Of a stretch of 64,000 nt of DNA, positions 15,482-23,589 are shown one piece after another. The notes under the pieces are model-generated. The model did not search any database. It saw only the letters and a program-made list of their open reading frames with translations, and was not told where the DNA came from. The stretch's first letter is position 1; every line of letters begins with the position of its first letter. The stretch is from Actinomycetota bacterium (GTDB lineage Bacteria; Actinomycetota; Actinomycetes; S36-B12; CAIYMF01), in contig JAPLAU010000034.1 in the NCBI GenBank assembly GCA_026393115.1, positions 1 to 64,000 on the forward strand. The letters run 5' to 3'. The position numbers and the translations under genes were made by a program.

Positions 15482-16684
15482 ATGCCACGCTTGGCGCAGA
15501 CCGAGGGTCTCGACGACATTCAGCGCGAAATTCTTGCCGCAGTGCACGAGTTCACCGAGCGCGAGATTATCCCCAACGCTCAAGAGCTCGAGCATTCGGA
15601 CACATACCCGGCGGAGATCGTCGAGGGTATGAAGGAGATGGGCATCTTCGGTTTGATGATTCCTGAGGAGTACGGCGGTTTGGGTCAGTCGCTTCTCACG
15701 TACGCGCTGTGTGTTGAGGAGATCGCGCGCGGTTGGATGAGCGTCAGCGGCATCATCAACACACACTTCATCGTGGCGTACATGCTGATGCAGCATGGCA
15801 CCGATGAGCAGAAGCAGCATTTCCTTCCGCGCATGGCCACCGGCGAGATTCGCGGTGCCTTCTCAATGAGCGAGCCGCACTGTGGCAGCGACGTTTCGGC
15901 CATCACCAGCAAAGCGGTGAAGCAGGGCGATGACTACGTGCTCAATGGTCAGAAGATGTGGCTGACCAACGGTGGCTCATCAACGTTGGTAGCCGTGCTC
16001 GTGCGTACCGATGAAGCAGCCCCCGAGGGATCAAGCGTCTACAAGCGAATGTCGACTTTCCTGGTGGAGAAGCCCGCCGGTTTCGGTGAGGTTCTTCCCG
16101 GTCTGACCATTCCGGGCAAGATCGAGAAGATGGGCTACAAGGGCGTCGACACCACTGAGTTGGTGATGGACGGATTGGTGTTGCCCGCCACTCGCATTCT
16201 CGGTGGTGAGCCAGGTCGCGGTTTCTACCAGATGATGGACGGTGTCGAGGTTGGGCGCGTCAATGTGGCGGCGCGCGCGTGCGGGGTTTCCATTCGCGCC
16301 TTTGAGCTCGGCGTGGCCTATGCGCAGCAGCGTCACACGTTCGGTAAGCAGATCGCCGACCACCAGGCCGTGGCATTCCGATTGGCTGACATGGCCACCA
16401 AGGTGGAGGCCGCTCATCAGATGATGATTCGGGCGGCGCGCACCAAGGACTCCGGTGAGCGCAACGACCTTGAGTCGGGAATGGCGAAGTACCTCGCGAG
16501 CGAGTACTGCAAGGAAGTCGTCGAGGACTCATTCCGCATTCATGGCGGCTATGGCTACGCCAAGGAGTACGAGATCGAGCGTCTGTACCGTGAAGCGCCG
16601 ATGCTCATGATTGGTGAGGGTACGGCCGATATCCAGCGCATGATCATTGCGCGGCGTTTGCTCGAGGATTACGCGGCGCGCTAG
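15482..16684 (+). CDS. Acyl-CoA dehydrogenase
   Basis: A 400-residue flavoenzyme that introduces the alpha-beta double bond into an acyl-CoA and passes electrons to ETF. Domains in order are helical N-domain (about 10-120), beta middle domain with AFSMSEPHCGSDVS and KMWLTNG (about 125-225), and C-terminal helical domain with QRHTFGKQIADHQ, RIHGGYGYAKEYEIERLYRE (about 345-364) and the final IGEGTADIQRMIIARRLL. The active-site Glu region lies in YREAPMLMIGEGT. GGAGGAG is 5 bases before the ATG. The upstream palindrome suggests repressor control. Its stop TAG shares a CTAG with the stop of the convergent gene. Confidence 0.95.
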   Translation: MPRLAQTEGLDDIQREILAAVHEFTEREIIPNAQELEHSDTYPAEIVEGMKEMGIFGLMIPEEYGGLGQSLLTYALCVEEIARGWMSVSGIINTHFIVAYMLMQHGTDEQKQHFLPRMATGEIRGAFSMSEPHCGSDVSAITSKAVKQGDDYVLNGQKMWLTNGGSSTLVAVLVRTDEAAPEGSSVYKRMSTFLVEKPAGFGEVLPGLTIPGKIEKMGYKGVDTTELVMDGLVLPATRILGGEPGRGFYQMMDGVEVGRVNVAARACGVSIRAFELGVAYAQQRHTFGKQIADHQAVAFRLADMATKVEAAHQMMIRAARTKDSGERNDLESGMAKYLASEYCKEVVEDSFRIHGGYGYAKEYEIERLYREAPMLMIGEGTADIQRMIIARRLLEDYAAR

Positions 16685-17433
16685 ACGGCTGGGGTTGGGG
16701 TTGGGGTCGCGGCTTCGGCGTCGGCGGCCCGCTGGGATGCGCGGGCTTTGCGACTGAGTAGGCGATCGATTCCGTAGTAGATGAATCCGATGAGCAATCC
16801 GAAGACCGCAATTTCGCCGATGATGGTCAGCACTGCAGGCATTCCGTACTTTTCGACGTTGAGGAATGGGTACGGCCACGAGCTGAGCATGGTTCCGCGA
16901 ATTACCGTGTACGCCGCCCACACGATCGGCAGGATCAGTGCGGCGAACACCATCCACCAGCGAATCCAGTTGCGCGGCCCGACGATGAGCCAAATGACGA
17001 TGGTGATGACCGGCGTGATGGTGTGGTCGAACAGGTTGCCAATGCGATCGATGCCGATGCTGGTCGAAGTCGCGGCAAGCAGCATCCAGTAGAGCATGCC
17101 GGTGACCGTGATCATCATCAGCGCGTCAAGATGCAGCACCTTGAAGATGCGGCCGCGGTTGGGAGCGAAAACCAGGATTGTCATCACGATCGCGACGATG
17201 AGGTTGCTCCAGATCGTGAAGTAACTGTAAGTGTCGATCAGGCGCCCGATCGGCGAGGTGTTGAAGCCGAACAGATTGGGGTCGGTGTGGGGGTAGTCGT
17301 AGAGAGCCAATGCGCTTGATGTGGTTCCGATCAACAGACCGATCCAGGCGCATACGGCATTCAGTGCGAACAGTAAGCGCGGGAAGGTGCCGAGGTGAGA
17401 CTGGTGTGGGGGCAGGGGTGTCATCGTGGCCAT
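16681..17433 (-). CDS. Pr6Pr family integral membrane protein
   Basis: A 250-residue protein with six predicted membrane helices. The family pattern includes F-T-I-W-S-N-L near residue 74, the D-H-T-I-T-P-V-I region (about 136-143) and the C-terminal W-P-Y-P-F-L-N-V-E-K-Y-G. Function is not established (FAR-17a/AIG1-related in eukaryotes). TACCGT (17440-17445 on the minus strand) is 6 bases before the ATG. The stop overlaps that of the acyl-CoA dehydrogenase in a CTAG, leaving no space between these convergent genes. Confidence 0.85.
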   Translation of the reverse strand: MATMTPLPPHQSHLGTFPRLLFALNAVCAWIGLLIGTTSSALALYDYPHTDPNLFGFNTSPIGRLIDTYSYFTIWSNLIVAIVMTILVFAPNRGRIFKVLHLDALMMITVTGMLYWMLLAATSTSIGIDRIGNLFDHTITPVITIVIWLIVGPRNWIRWWMVFAALILPIVWAAYTVIRGTMLSSWPYPFLNVEKYGMPAVLTIIGEIAVFGLLIGFIYYGIDRLLSRKARASQRAADAEAATPTPTPAV

Positions 17434-17492
17434 GGGCACACGGTAGGGGATCAGTGTGGTTTCCGCGCAGCACATTGCTGTAAACGCGCCGC

Positions 17493-17918
17493 TCAGTCGG
17501 GTAGACAGTTCCACTCAGTCAGGGCCTCGATGAGCCCGGGAGAGGTAGGAAGCTCGCTGAGTTCCGCGCGCGTGACCCAACGGGCGGCCGAAGCGTCGTC
17601 ACCGGCGCGGGGTGTGGTGGGGCTGTGCGGCGAGAGGCGAGCGCGGAAGTCGTCGATTACGTAGATTCCGCCGGATGGTGCCTGTCGTTCGACGGTTCCG
17701 AGCAGTTCACCGACCTCAACACTGAGCCCGGTTTCCTCGTGCACTTCCCGAGCGCACGCCTGCGAAGCGGTCTCGCCGACTTCACAACGGCCACCGGGAA
17801 TCGACCACATTCCTTCAGCGGGTGGGTTGGCACGTCGAATCACCAGCAGTCGGCCGCTGTCATCGTGCACGATGGCGCCCACGCAGGGGATGAGGCGAGC
17901 GCCATTTCCCACGGTCAC
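17493..17918 (-). CDS. NUDIX hydrolase
   Basis: A 141-residue NUDIX protein. The Nudix box GGRCEVGETASQACAREVHE followed by ETGL is complete at about 41-64, with the catalytic R-E-x-x-E-E core. The N-terminal strand CVGAIVHDDSGRLLVIRRANPP and S-I-P-G-G-R suggest a MutT-like or sugar-nucleotide clearing enzyme; the substrate is unknown. GTG at 17918 overlaps the stop of the ATPase gene by four bases (GTGA); the open frame continues upstream but lies inside that gene. Confidence 0.88.
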   Translation of the reverse strand: MTVGNGARLIPCVGAIVHDDSGRLLVIRRANPPAEGMWSIPGGRCEVGETASQACAREVHEETGLSVEVGELLGTVERQAPSGGIYVIDDFRARLSPHSPTTPRAGDDASAARWVTRAELSELPTSPGLIEALTEWNCLPD

Positions 17919-18322
17919 GGAGCAGTCAGCAGGAATTCGGCCCACACCTCGGTGGAATCGGCGTGGATGACGCTGCCCCACGAGTGCGCGAGAGCGGCCA
18001 CGATCAGCAGGCCACGGCCGCTGTCGTCGTCATCGTTGGGTTGGCGGGGCTGTGGGGGGAGTGCTCCTGAGTCGCTGACGCGTAGTCGAATTGACGTTCC
18101 GGTGTGTTCGGCTTCCAACGTCACTGGGCCACTGCCGTGTGACGCGGCATTTGCGACCAGTTCACTGGTGACCAATTGCAGATCGTCAACCTCGGGTCCG
18201 ACTCCGTGAGTCAGTGCCCACGTCGTGATGGCCCTGCGCGCCTCGCGGGCCGAGAGCGGCTCGCCGGGCAGGCGCAATTGCAGGGTCACGGGCCCCTCAT
18301 ACCCGCCGGAACCGGTGCTCAC
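17915..18322 (-). CDS. ATP-binding protein, anti-sigma regulatory (SpoIIAB/RsbW-like) HATPase
   Basis: A 135-residue GHKL ATPase domain. The N-box TSELVANAASHG is at about 48-59, the G1 region L-R-V-S-D-S-G-A-L-P at about 77-86 and the G2 region DSGRGLLIVAALAHSWG at about 99-115. Such single-domain proteins act as serine kinases that bind anti-sigma-factor antagonists and sigma factors of the SigB/SigF group. No partner sigma factor or antagonist is encoded in the window. Overlaps of 4 bases on both sides place it in one operon with the hydrolase and the NUDIX gene. Confidence 0.85.
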   Translation of the reverse strand: MSTGSGGYEGPVTLQLRLPGEPLSAREARRAITTWALTHGVGPEVDDLQLVTSELVANAASHGSGPVTLEAEHTGTSIRLRVSDSGALPPQPRQPNDDDDSGRGLLIVAALAHSWGSVIHADSTEVWAEFLLTAP

Positions 18323-19224
18323 ACCTCACCGGCCGGTTGGGATACCGAGCGATTCCAGAAATCGACAAGTGCGGCGGCCGTTTCCACGGGACGTTCGACT
18401 GCGGGCGAGTGTCCGGCGTCGTCGATCGTGCAGATCTCGGCACCGAGCGTGATGGCCATCGCCACCTGCTGCTCAATGGGCCACGCGTCGTCGTCGACCC
18501 CGTGCAGAACCATCACCGGCACCCCTGCCTGAGCAGTCACGGCCGCAAGTTCGGTCGTGCGGTCGGGTTCGGTGGTGAGCAAGCGAGCCTTGGCGGCTAG
18601 TGCCTCGGGCGTGTTGGCGAGGAAACGGCGGCGCAGAAACTCCTCAATGTCCGCAGGTGGAGCCGCGATGCCCTGTGACTGATCGAAGGCCACCTTGGCT
18701 TCCCAAACCTGCTCAAGGGTCACCGATTCCAATGCTGCGCCGAGCGCCTCAAGAACGGGTCGTTGGTCTTCGGGTAACGCTCCGGGGCCGCTGCAGAGCA
18801 AGGTGAGCGACGCCATGCGGGCCGGTTGCGCCAATGTCGCGGCACGGGCCACCAAGCCGCCCATCGAATGTCCCACGAGATGCACCGGGTGATTGGGTGA
18901 CACCGTGTCGATCAGGGCGAGCAGATCAGCGGCCAGAGTCGAGAGCGGATCGGTGACGTCAATTGATGTGGGCGCGTTGCGGTCAGGAGATTCGAACTGT
19001 CCCCGCTGGTCGTAGGTGGTGACGTCGTAGCCAGCAACTGCCAGAGGCTCAAGAATTGGCAGGAAATCTTCCTTGCTGCCGGTGAAACCAGGCACGATCA
19101 CCGCAGTGCCGCGTGCCTCGTTACCCGTGGCTGACATCGTGATCGCTGCATGGTCGAACCGTTGAGTGACCAATCGTCGGCACCTAGCATCCGAGGGAAC
19201 CACCAGCGACCGAGGAATACTCAC
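18319..19224 (-). CDS. Alpha/beta hydrolase
   Basis: A 301-residue alpha/beta-fold hydrolase. Nucleophile Ser120 is in GHSMGG, the acid is probably one of the Asp residues in HGVDDDAWP (about 249-257), and the His is in DDAGHSPAVERP near 278. The oxyanion-hole segment is VIVPGFTGSKEDF. Homology class alone does not give a substrate. TAGGGT (19232-19237 on the minus strand) is 7 bases before the GTG, so the operon hydrolase-ATPase-NUDIX probably starts with a leaderless message. Confidence 0.9.
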   Translation of the reverse strand: MSIPRSLVVPSDARCRRLVTQRFDHAAITMSATGNEARGTAVIVPGFTGSKEDFLPILEPLAVAGYDVTTYDQRGQFESPDRNAPTSIDVTDPLSTLAADLLALIDTVSPNHPVHLVGHSMGGLVARAATLAQPARMASLTLLCSGPGALPEDQRPVLEALGAALESVTLEQVWEAKVAFDQSQGIAAPPADIEEFLRRRFLANTPEALAAKARLLTTEPDRTTELAAVTAQAGVPVMVLHGVDDDAWPIEQQVAMAITLGAEICTIDDAGHSPAVERPVETAAALVDFWNRSVSQPAGEV

Positions 19225-19257
19225 GCGACAAACCCTAGAGCGTGTGCGCTCGTTACG

Positions 19258-20871
19258 TCAGGAGTCTGCAGATGTGGCGGGCGAAGAGCCGCCACTGCGA
19301 GTGCGCTTGCGAGGTGGTCGCTTCTTTGCTGCCGGCGCGCCATCAGTTTCCTTTGCCGCACTGGAGTGGGTGCCGCTTGGCTTGGAATCATTCGATTTCG
19401 AGCCACCTGACTTCGGGCTGCTCGTCCTGGAGCCACCTGACCTGGAGCCACCTGACTGGGAGCTGCTCGACTTGGAGCCACCTGACTTCGAGCTGCTCGC
19501 GGACTTGCCCCTCTTGCCAGTTTCGCCGAGGTCTTCGACCTTCTCGGCGTCGAGACCTTCGCGAGTGCGTTGCGCGCGCGGGAGACTTCCGGTCGCCGTC
19601 TTCGGAATTCCGAGCCCCGTGTACACGTGCTCACTGTTGGAGTAAGTCTCAATGGGATCAGGAAATGCCAACCCAAGAGTCTTGTTGATCACCTGCCACT
19701 TGGTGGTGTTCTGCCAATCGACGAACGTGATGGCGACACCGGAAGCGCCAGCGCGCGCGGTGCGACCGATGCGGTGCAGGTAGGTCTTGTCGTCGTCGGG
19801 GCACTCGTAGTTGATGACGTGCGTGACGTCTTGCACGTCAATGCCGCGGGCGGCCACGTCGGTGGCCACGAGCACATCAACCTTGCCATTGCGGAATGCG
19901 CGCAGGGCCTGCTCGCGCGCACCTTGACCGAGATCTCCGTGCACGGCACCGGCGGCGAATCCGCGTTCGGTGAGTTCGTCAGCGACCCGCTGGGCGGTGC
20001 GTTTCGTGCGACTGAAGATGATGGTGAGTCCGCGACCCTCAGCCTGCAGGATTCGCGCCACCAGTTCGATCTTGTCGAGTGAGTGAGTGCGCCACACATG
20101 CTGCTCAACGTTGTCGACGGTGGCGCCGGCATCGTTGGGATCGGTGGCACGAATGTGCGTGGGCTGGGTCATGTAGCGACGGGCGAGGTTAACGATCTGA
20201 CCGGGCATCGTGGCCGAGAAGAGCATCGTCTGGCGACCCGCGGGCGTTTGCGCGACCAACTTCTCGACGTCAGGAAGGAAGCCCATGTCGAGCATCTCGT
20301 CGGCTTCATCGAGCACGAGAACGCGAACGTTCGATAGGTCGAGGTGGCGCTGCTGGGCAAGATCGATCAGGCGGCCGGGGGTTCCGACGACGACGTCGTT
20401 TCCGGTGCGAAGTGCCTCGACCTGTGGTTCGTAGGCTCGACCGCCGTAGACGGCGAGTACGCGGATGCCACGGTGGCTTCCGGCCATTTCAAGGTCGCCT
20501 GCCACCTGAACGCACAGTTCGCGGGTGGGGACGATCACCAATGCCTGCGGCTTACCGGGGTGCTCAAGGTCGCCGTAGCCGTCGTCGTTGGGACCCACCA
20601 CCGATTGCAACAGTGGGATGCCGAAACCGAGGGTCTTGCCGGTGCCCGTCTTGGCTTGACCGATGAGGTCTTGGCCCGCGAGCGCGAGTGGCAGCGTCAT
20701 CGCTTGAATCGGGAAGGCCCGCGTGATTCCGGCCGCTTCGAGGGCCGAAACCGTCGCGGGATTGACGCCGAGTTCGGCGAAAGTGGGTGACTCAGGGGGG
20801 CTCGGCAAGTCGAGCGAAGGGGCCGGATCGGTGGTCAGGAGATTCTCCAAGTGAGGTATATGTGTCTTCAT
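19258..20871 (-). CDS. DEAD-box ATP-dependent RNA helicase (RhlE/DeaD type)
   Basis: A 537-residue RNA helicase. The helicase motifs are in order: Q motif (AFPIQAMTLP), motif I AKTGTGKT, PTRELC, TPGRL, DEAD at VLDEADEMLD, SAT, then ATDVAARGIDV and HRIGRTARAG in the second RecA domain. A charged linker precedes a low-complexity tail (about 455-537) of Ser/Gly/Lys repeats such as SGGSKSSSSQSGGS and a Lys/Arg end, as in cold-shock DEAD proteins that bind structured RNA. It is divergent from the MiaE-like gene, as rhlE is in Mycobacterium. Confidence 0.94.
   Translation of the reverse strand: MKTHIPHLENLLTTDPAPSLDLPSPPESPTFAELGVNPATVSALEAAGITRAFPIQAMTLPLALAGQDLIGQAKTGTGKTLGFGIPLLQSVVGPNDDGYGDLEHPGKPQALVIVPTRELCVQVAGDLEMAGSHRGIRVLAVYGGRAYEPQVEALRTGNDVVVGTPGRLIDLAQQRHLDLSNVRVLVLDEADEMLDMGFLPDVEKLVAQTPAGRQTMLFSATMPGQIVNLARRYMTQPTHIRATDPNDAGATVDNVEQHVWRTHSLDKIELVARILQAEGRGLTIIFSRTKRTAQRVADELTERGFAAGAVHGDLGQGAREQALRAFRNGKVDVLVATDVAARGIDVQDVTHVINYECPDDDKTYLHRIGRTARAGASGVAITFVDWQNTTKWQVINKTLGLAFPDPIETYSNSEHVYTGLGIPKTATGSLPRAQRTREGLDAEKVEDLGETGKRGKSASSSKSGGSKSSSSQSGGSRSGGSRTSSPKSGGSKSNDSKPSGTHSSAAKETDGAPAAKKRPPRKRTRSGGSSPATSADS
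19395..19505 (-). repeat. Codon-level repeats in the helicase tail
   Basis: GGAGCCACCTGAC recurs at irregular but codon-preserving intervals on the plus strand. On the minus strand it encodes repeated Ser-Gly-Gly-Ser units, separated by Ser/Lys-rich stretches. The repeats lie within the low-complexity tail of the DEAD-box protein. Confidence 0.75.
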
Positions 20872-20900
20872 CGTACCGCGAGGGTCCTACGCTGGGCCCC

Positions 20901-21581
20901 GTGACTGATGCTGGCGCCCATGAGGCCCGCTACCGGGCAGCGGCAATCGACCTGCTCGCCGTGCTTGCCTACGGTGAACTTTCGGCCTTTCAGCGCCTCG
21001 CGGCTGACTCTGCGATGGCTCCAACGATCGACGATGCGGCGGCGCTGGCGGCGATGGCATCGGCCGAGCACCGGCATTTCACGCGGTTGCGCGACCGCCT
21101 CGTTGATCTCGGCGCCGATCCGGAAGAAGCCATTCGTCCGTTCGTTGACGCCATCGATGGCTTCCATTTACACACCGCGCCCAGCGATTGGCTCGAGAGT
21201 TTGGTGAAGGCTTACGTGGGCGATGGAATCGGTACTGACTTCTACCGCGAGATAGCCGTGGTTCTCGAGCCTGCCGACCGTGCCTTGGTAACCGACGTGT
21301 GCGAGGACCTCGGTCAGTCGGCCTTCGTGGTGACGACGGTTCGCGAGGCCATTGCTGCCGATCCGGCCGTGGCGGGACGGCTGGCGTTGTGGGGTCGCAG
21401 GCTGGTGGGAGAGGCGTTGTCGCAGGCTCAGCGGGTCGCGGCAGAGCGCGACGCACTCACGGAGTTCCTCGTGAGCAGCGGCGATACGACGCCGATCGAC
21501 CTGGCTGAAATCGGCCGGATGTTCAACCGCCTCACCGAGAACCACACGCGGCGGATGCAGTCACTCGGCCTCGCGTCGTAA
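20901..21581 (+). CDS. Ferritin-like fold protein (MiaE_2 family)
   Basis: A 226-residue helical protein of the actinobacterial MiaE-like ferritin family. Carboxylate/His residues are placed to form a di-metal site: the E near residue 24 (AYGELSAFQRL), the AEHRHF motif near 56 and later acidic residues around 93-115. Related MiaE hydroxylates modified tRNA; activity in this branch is not established. GTG at 20901 is chosen because TACGCT (20888-20893) lies 7 bases upstream and the family starts near this point. The open frame extends into the helicase promoter. Position between rhlE and DUF3107 is conserved. Confidence 0.82.
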   Translation: MTDAGAHEARYRAAAIDLLAVLAYGELSAFQRLAADSAMAPTIDDAAALAAMASAEHRHFTRLRDRLVDLGADPEEAIRPFVDAIDGFHLHTAPSDWLESLVKAYVGDGIGTDFYREIAVVLEPADRALVTDVCEDLGQSAFVVTTVREAIAADPAVAGRLALWGRRLVGEALSQAQRVAAERDALTEFLVSSGDTTPIDLAEIGRMFNRLTENHTRRMQSLGLAS

Positions 21582-21589
21582 CTCAGGAC

Positions 21590-21811
21590 TCAGGTGGCGA
21601 AGCCGACCTTGCGGCCCTCAGGTGCGCCGAGTTCGACGAACGCCACCTGTGCGCCCGGGACGATAATCTGACGACCCTTTTCGTCGGTCAGGGTGAGCAG
21701 GGTTCCGTCCTTGACTGCGGCGTTGACGAGGCTCAGAACCTCTTCGGCCGACGCAGTGCTCTCGAGCACCAGTTCTCGGTTCGTGTGCTGAACGCCGATC
21801 TTGATCTCCAC
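21590..21811 (-). CDS. DUF3107 family protein
   Basis: A 73-residue protein that matches the DUF3107 pattern from end to end: MEIKIGVQHTNRELVLES, then V-N-A-A-V-x-D-G-T-L-L-T-L-T-D-E-K-G, and V-A-F-V-E-L-G near the C-terminus. Function is unknown; the family is restricted to actinobacteria and always small. A GTG start is used. It sits downstream of tetR as in Mycobacterium. Confidence 0.95.
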   Translation of the reverse strand: MEIKIGVQHTNRELVLESTASAEEVLSLVNAAVKDGTLLTLTDEKGRQIIVPGAQVAFVELGAPEGRKVGFAT

Positions 21812-21951
21812 GGGGGGCCCTTCGCTCGCAGGTTCCTAGGTCGTAACTCTGCCAACCCTAGGGGCCGACAACTCATTCCCGCGTGGTGGGGAAGATTAAC
21901 GCGCTAGGTGCGCGCTTGGGTGCCCCCGATGAGGGAAGGAAAGAGCGGGGG

Positions 21952-22578
21952 CTAGGGCTGGCGGGGGATGCCGGAGATTCCGCGCCACTGCAGACGCGCC
22001 ACCAGATCAGCAGCGTCGGCCCGATTGATTCCGTCGGAATCATGCAGCCATTGCAATGCCGCAGTCTGCGCCGCGCCGGCAAGCCCGAATCCGAGCAGAA
22101 GTGAGGGCTCTTGGGCTAGTCCGGTGTCTTCGGCGATCACCTCGGAAATCATCAGCGCGATTTCACGATTGGCAGAATCAATCAGGGCTCGGACGCGCGG
22201 TTCGTTGGTCAGGTCAGACTCGAACACCAGTCGGAAGGCGCCGGCGCTCTCTTCCACGAATGCAAAGTAGGCGCCTGTCGTTGCCTGCACGCGGAGTTTG
22301 TTGTCGTGTGTTGATGTCAGCGCGGCGCGCACGAGCGAAATGAGGCGATCGCGACCGGCCTCGAGCAAAGCCAAGTACAGGTCGAGCTTGCTCGGAAAGT
22401 GTTGGTAAAGAACCGGCTTGCTTACCCCCGCTCGCTCGGCAATGTCGTCCATGGCCGCAGCGTGGTAGCCCTGCGCGACGAAGACTTCCAACGCTGCTTC
22501 AAGTAGTTGGGCGCGCCGCTCAGAGCGGGGCAGCCGTGATCCGCGCGTGCTCTCGACAGCGGATTCGGAACTGGACAC
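21952..22578 (-). CDS. TetR/AcrR family transcriptional regulator
   Basis: A 208-residue repressor-type protein. An N-terminal helix-turn-helix contains MDDIAERAGVSKPVLYQHFP (about 43-62). A helical ligand-binding domain follows with F-E-S-D-L-T-N-E-P-R-V near 120-130. The sequence resembles the conserved TetR next to DUF3107 (Rv3208). TAGCAT (22585-22590 on the minus strand) is 6 bases before the GTG start. The divergent alpha/beta hydrolase, 65 bases away, is the obvious candidate target. Confidence 0.92.
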   Translation of the reverse strand: MSSSESAVESTRGSRLPRSERRAQLLEAALEVFVAQGYHAAAMDDIAERAGVSKPVLYQHFPSKLDLYLALLEAGRDRLISLVRAALTSTHDNKLRVQATTGAYFAFVEESAGAFRLVFESDLTNEPRVRALIDSANREIALMISEVIAEDTGLAQEPSLLLGFGLAGAAQTAALQWLHDSDGINRADAADLVARLQWRGISGIPRQP

Positions 22579-22643
22579 GTGCCAATGCTACCCGCGAGTA
22601 ACTAGCGCGTCGGGCGCGGGCGCACCCGAGGTAGCCTTGGAGG

Positions 22644-23579
22644 GTGACTACTTCTGAGTCGATGCGCGAGTACGGCGATGTGTTACCTCCGTGGCCGGGT
22701 GAAATGCTGACCCTGCCCGGCCGAACCTTGCACGTGCGCTCTGCTCCCACGACCGGTGATGGTGAGCCCGCTGTGTTCGTCCACGGGTTGGGCGGGTCAG
22801 CGATGAACTGGACCGACTTGATGGGCGCCTTACAGTCCCGTTGTGAGTCGATCGCTGTCGATCTTCCCGGCTTCGGACAGTCGCCCCCGCCGCGCGATGG
22901 CGATTACAGCCCGGCCGCCCACGCGGTCGCGGTCGCTGAATTGATTGAGGCTCGCTTTGGCACTCAGCCGGTTCACCTGTTCGGAAACTCGATGGGCGGG
23001 GCTATCTCGGTTCAATTGGCGGCGCGCCGGCCCGAGTTGGTGCGCAGCATCACCCTCGTCTCGCCCGCACTACCCGAGCGTCGTCCACGACGTACCAATG
23101 TGCACCTTCCGGTGATCTCCATCCCCGGCGTCGGCAATTCGATGATGCGCAAGTACCTCACTCTCGAACCTTCACGTCGGGCCCGCGCGACGATCGATCT
23201 GTGCTTCGCCGACAGTGGCCGAGTGCCGGAAGTGCGGTGGGAAGAATTCGCTGACGAGGTGGCGAAGCGCGATGGCCACACCTATTTGGCCGATGCCTTC
23301 CTCGGCTCACTGCGTGGGCTGATGGCGACGTATCTCGACAGCGGTCCCGACCGTCCGTGGCAGTTGACGCGCCGCATTAGCGTGCCCGCGCTGGTGATCT
23401 ACGGCCGCCACGACAAGTTGGTCAACTCGAAGATTGCGCACGGCGTGCACGACGCGTTCCCGAACGCCCAAGTAGTGGTGCTCAGCGACTGCGGGCACGT
23501 TGCCCAAATGGAACACCCCGAAGAAGTCGCGGCCCTCTGGCTCAACATCATTGGCCGCCCGGTGCGTTCGGGCAATTGA
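22644..23579 (+). CDS. Alpha/beta hydrolase
   Basis: A 311-residue alpha/beta hydrolase. The oxyanion-hole motif is HGLGGSAMNW (about 48-57), the nucleophile Ser is in GNSMGG (about 118-123), Asp is in YGRHDKLV near 255 and His is in SDCGHVAQMEHPE near 285. It resembles the hydrolases next to tetR in several actinobacteria. TAGCCT (22632-22637) is 6 bases before the GTG. Substrate unknown; regulation by the divergent TetR is inference from layout. Confidence 0.9.
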   Translation: MTTSESMREYGDVLPPWPGEMLTLPGRTLHVRSAPTTGDGEPAVFVHGLGGSAMNWTDLMGALQSRCESIAVDLPGFGQSPPPRDGDYSPAAHAVAVAELIEARFGTQPVHLFGNSMGGAISVQLAARRPELVRSITLVSPALPERRPRRTNVHLPVISIPGVGNSMMRKYLTLEPSRRARATIDLCFADSGRVPEVRWEEFADEVAKRDGHTYLADAFLGSLRGLMATYLDSGPDRPWQLTRRISVPALVIYGRHDKLVNSKIAHGVHDAFPNAQVVVLSDCGHVAQMEHPEEVAALWLNIIGRPVRSGN

Positions 23580-23589
23580 TCTCGAACGC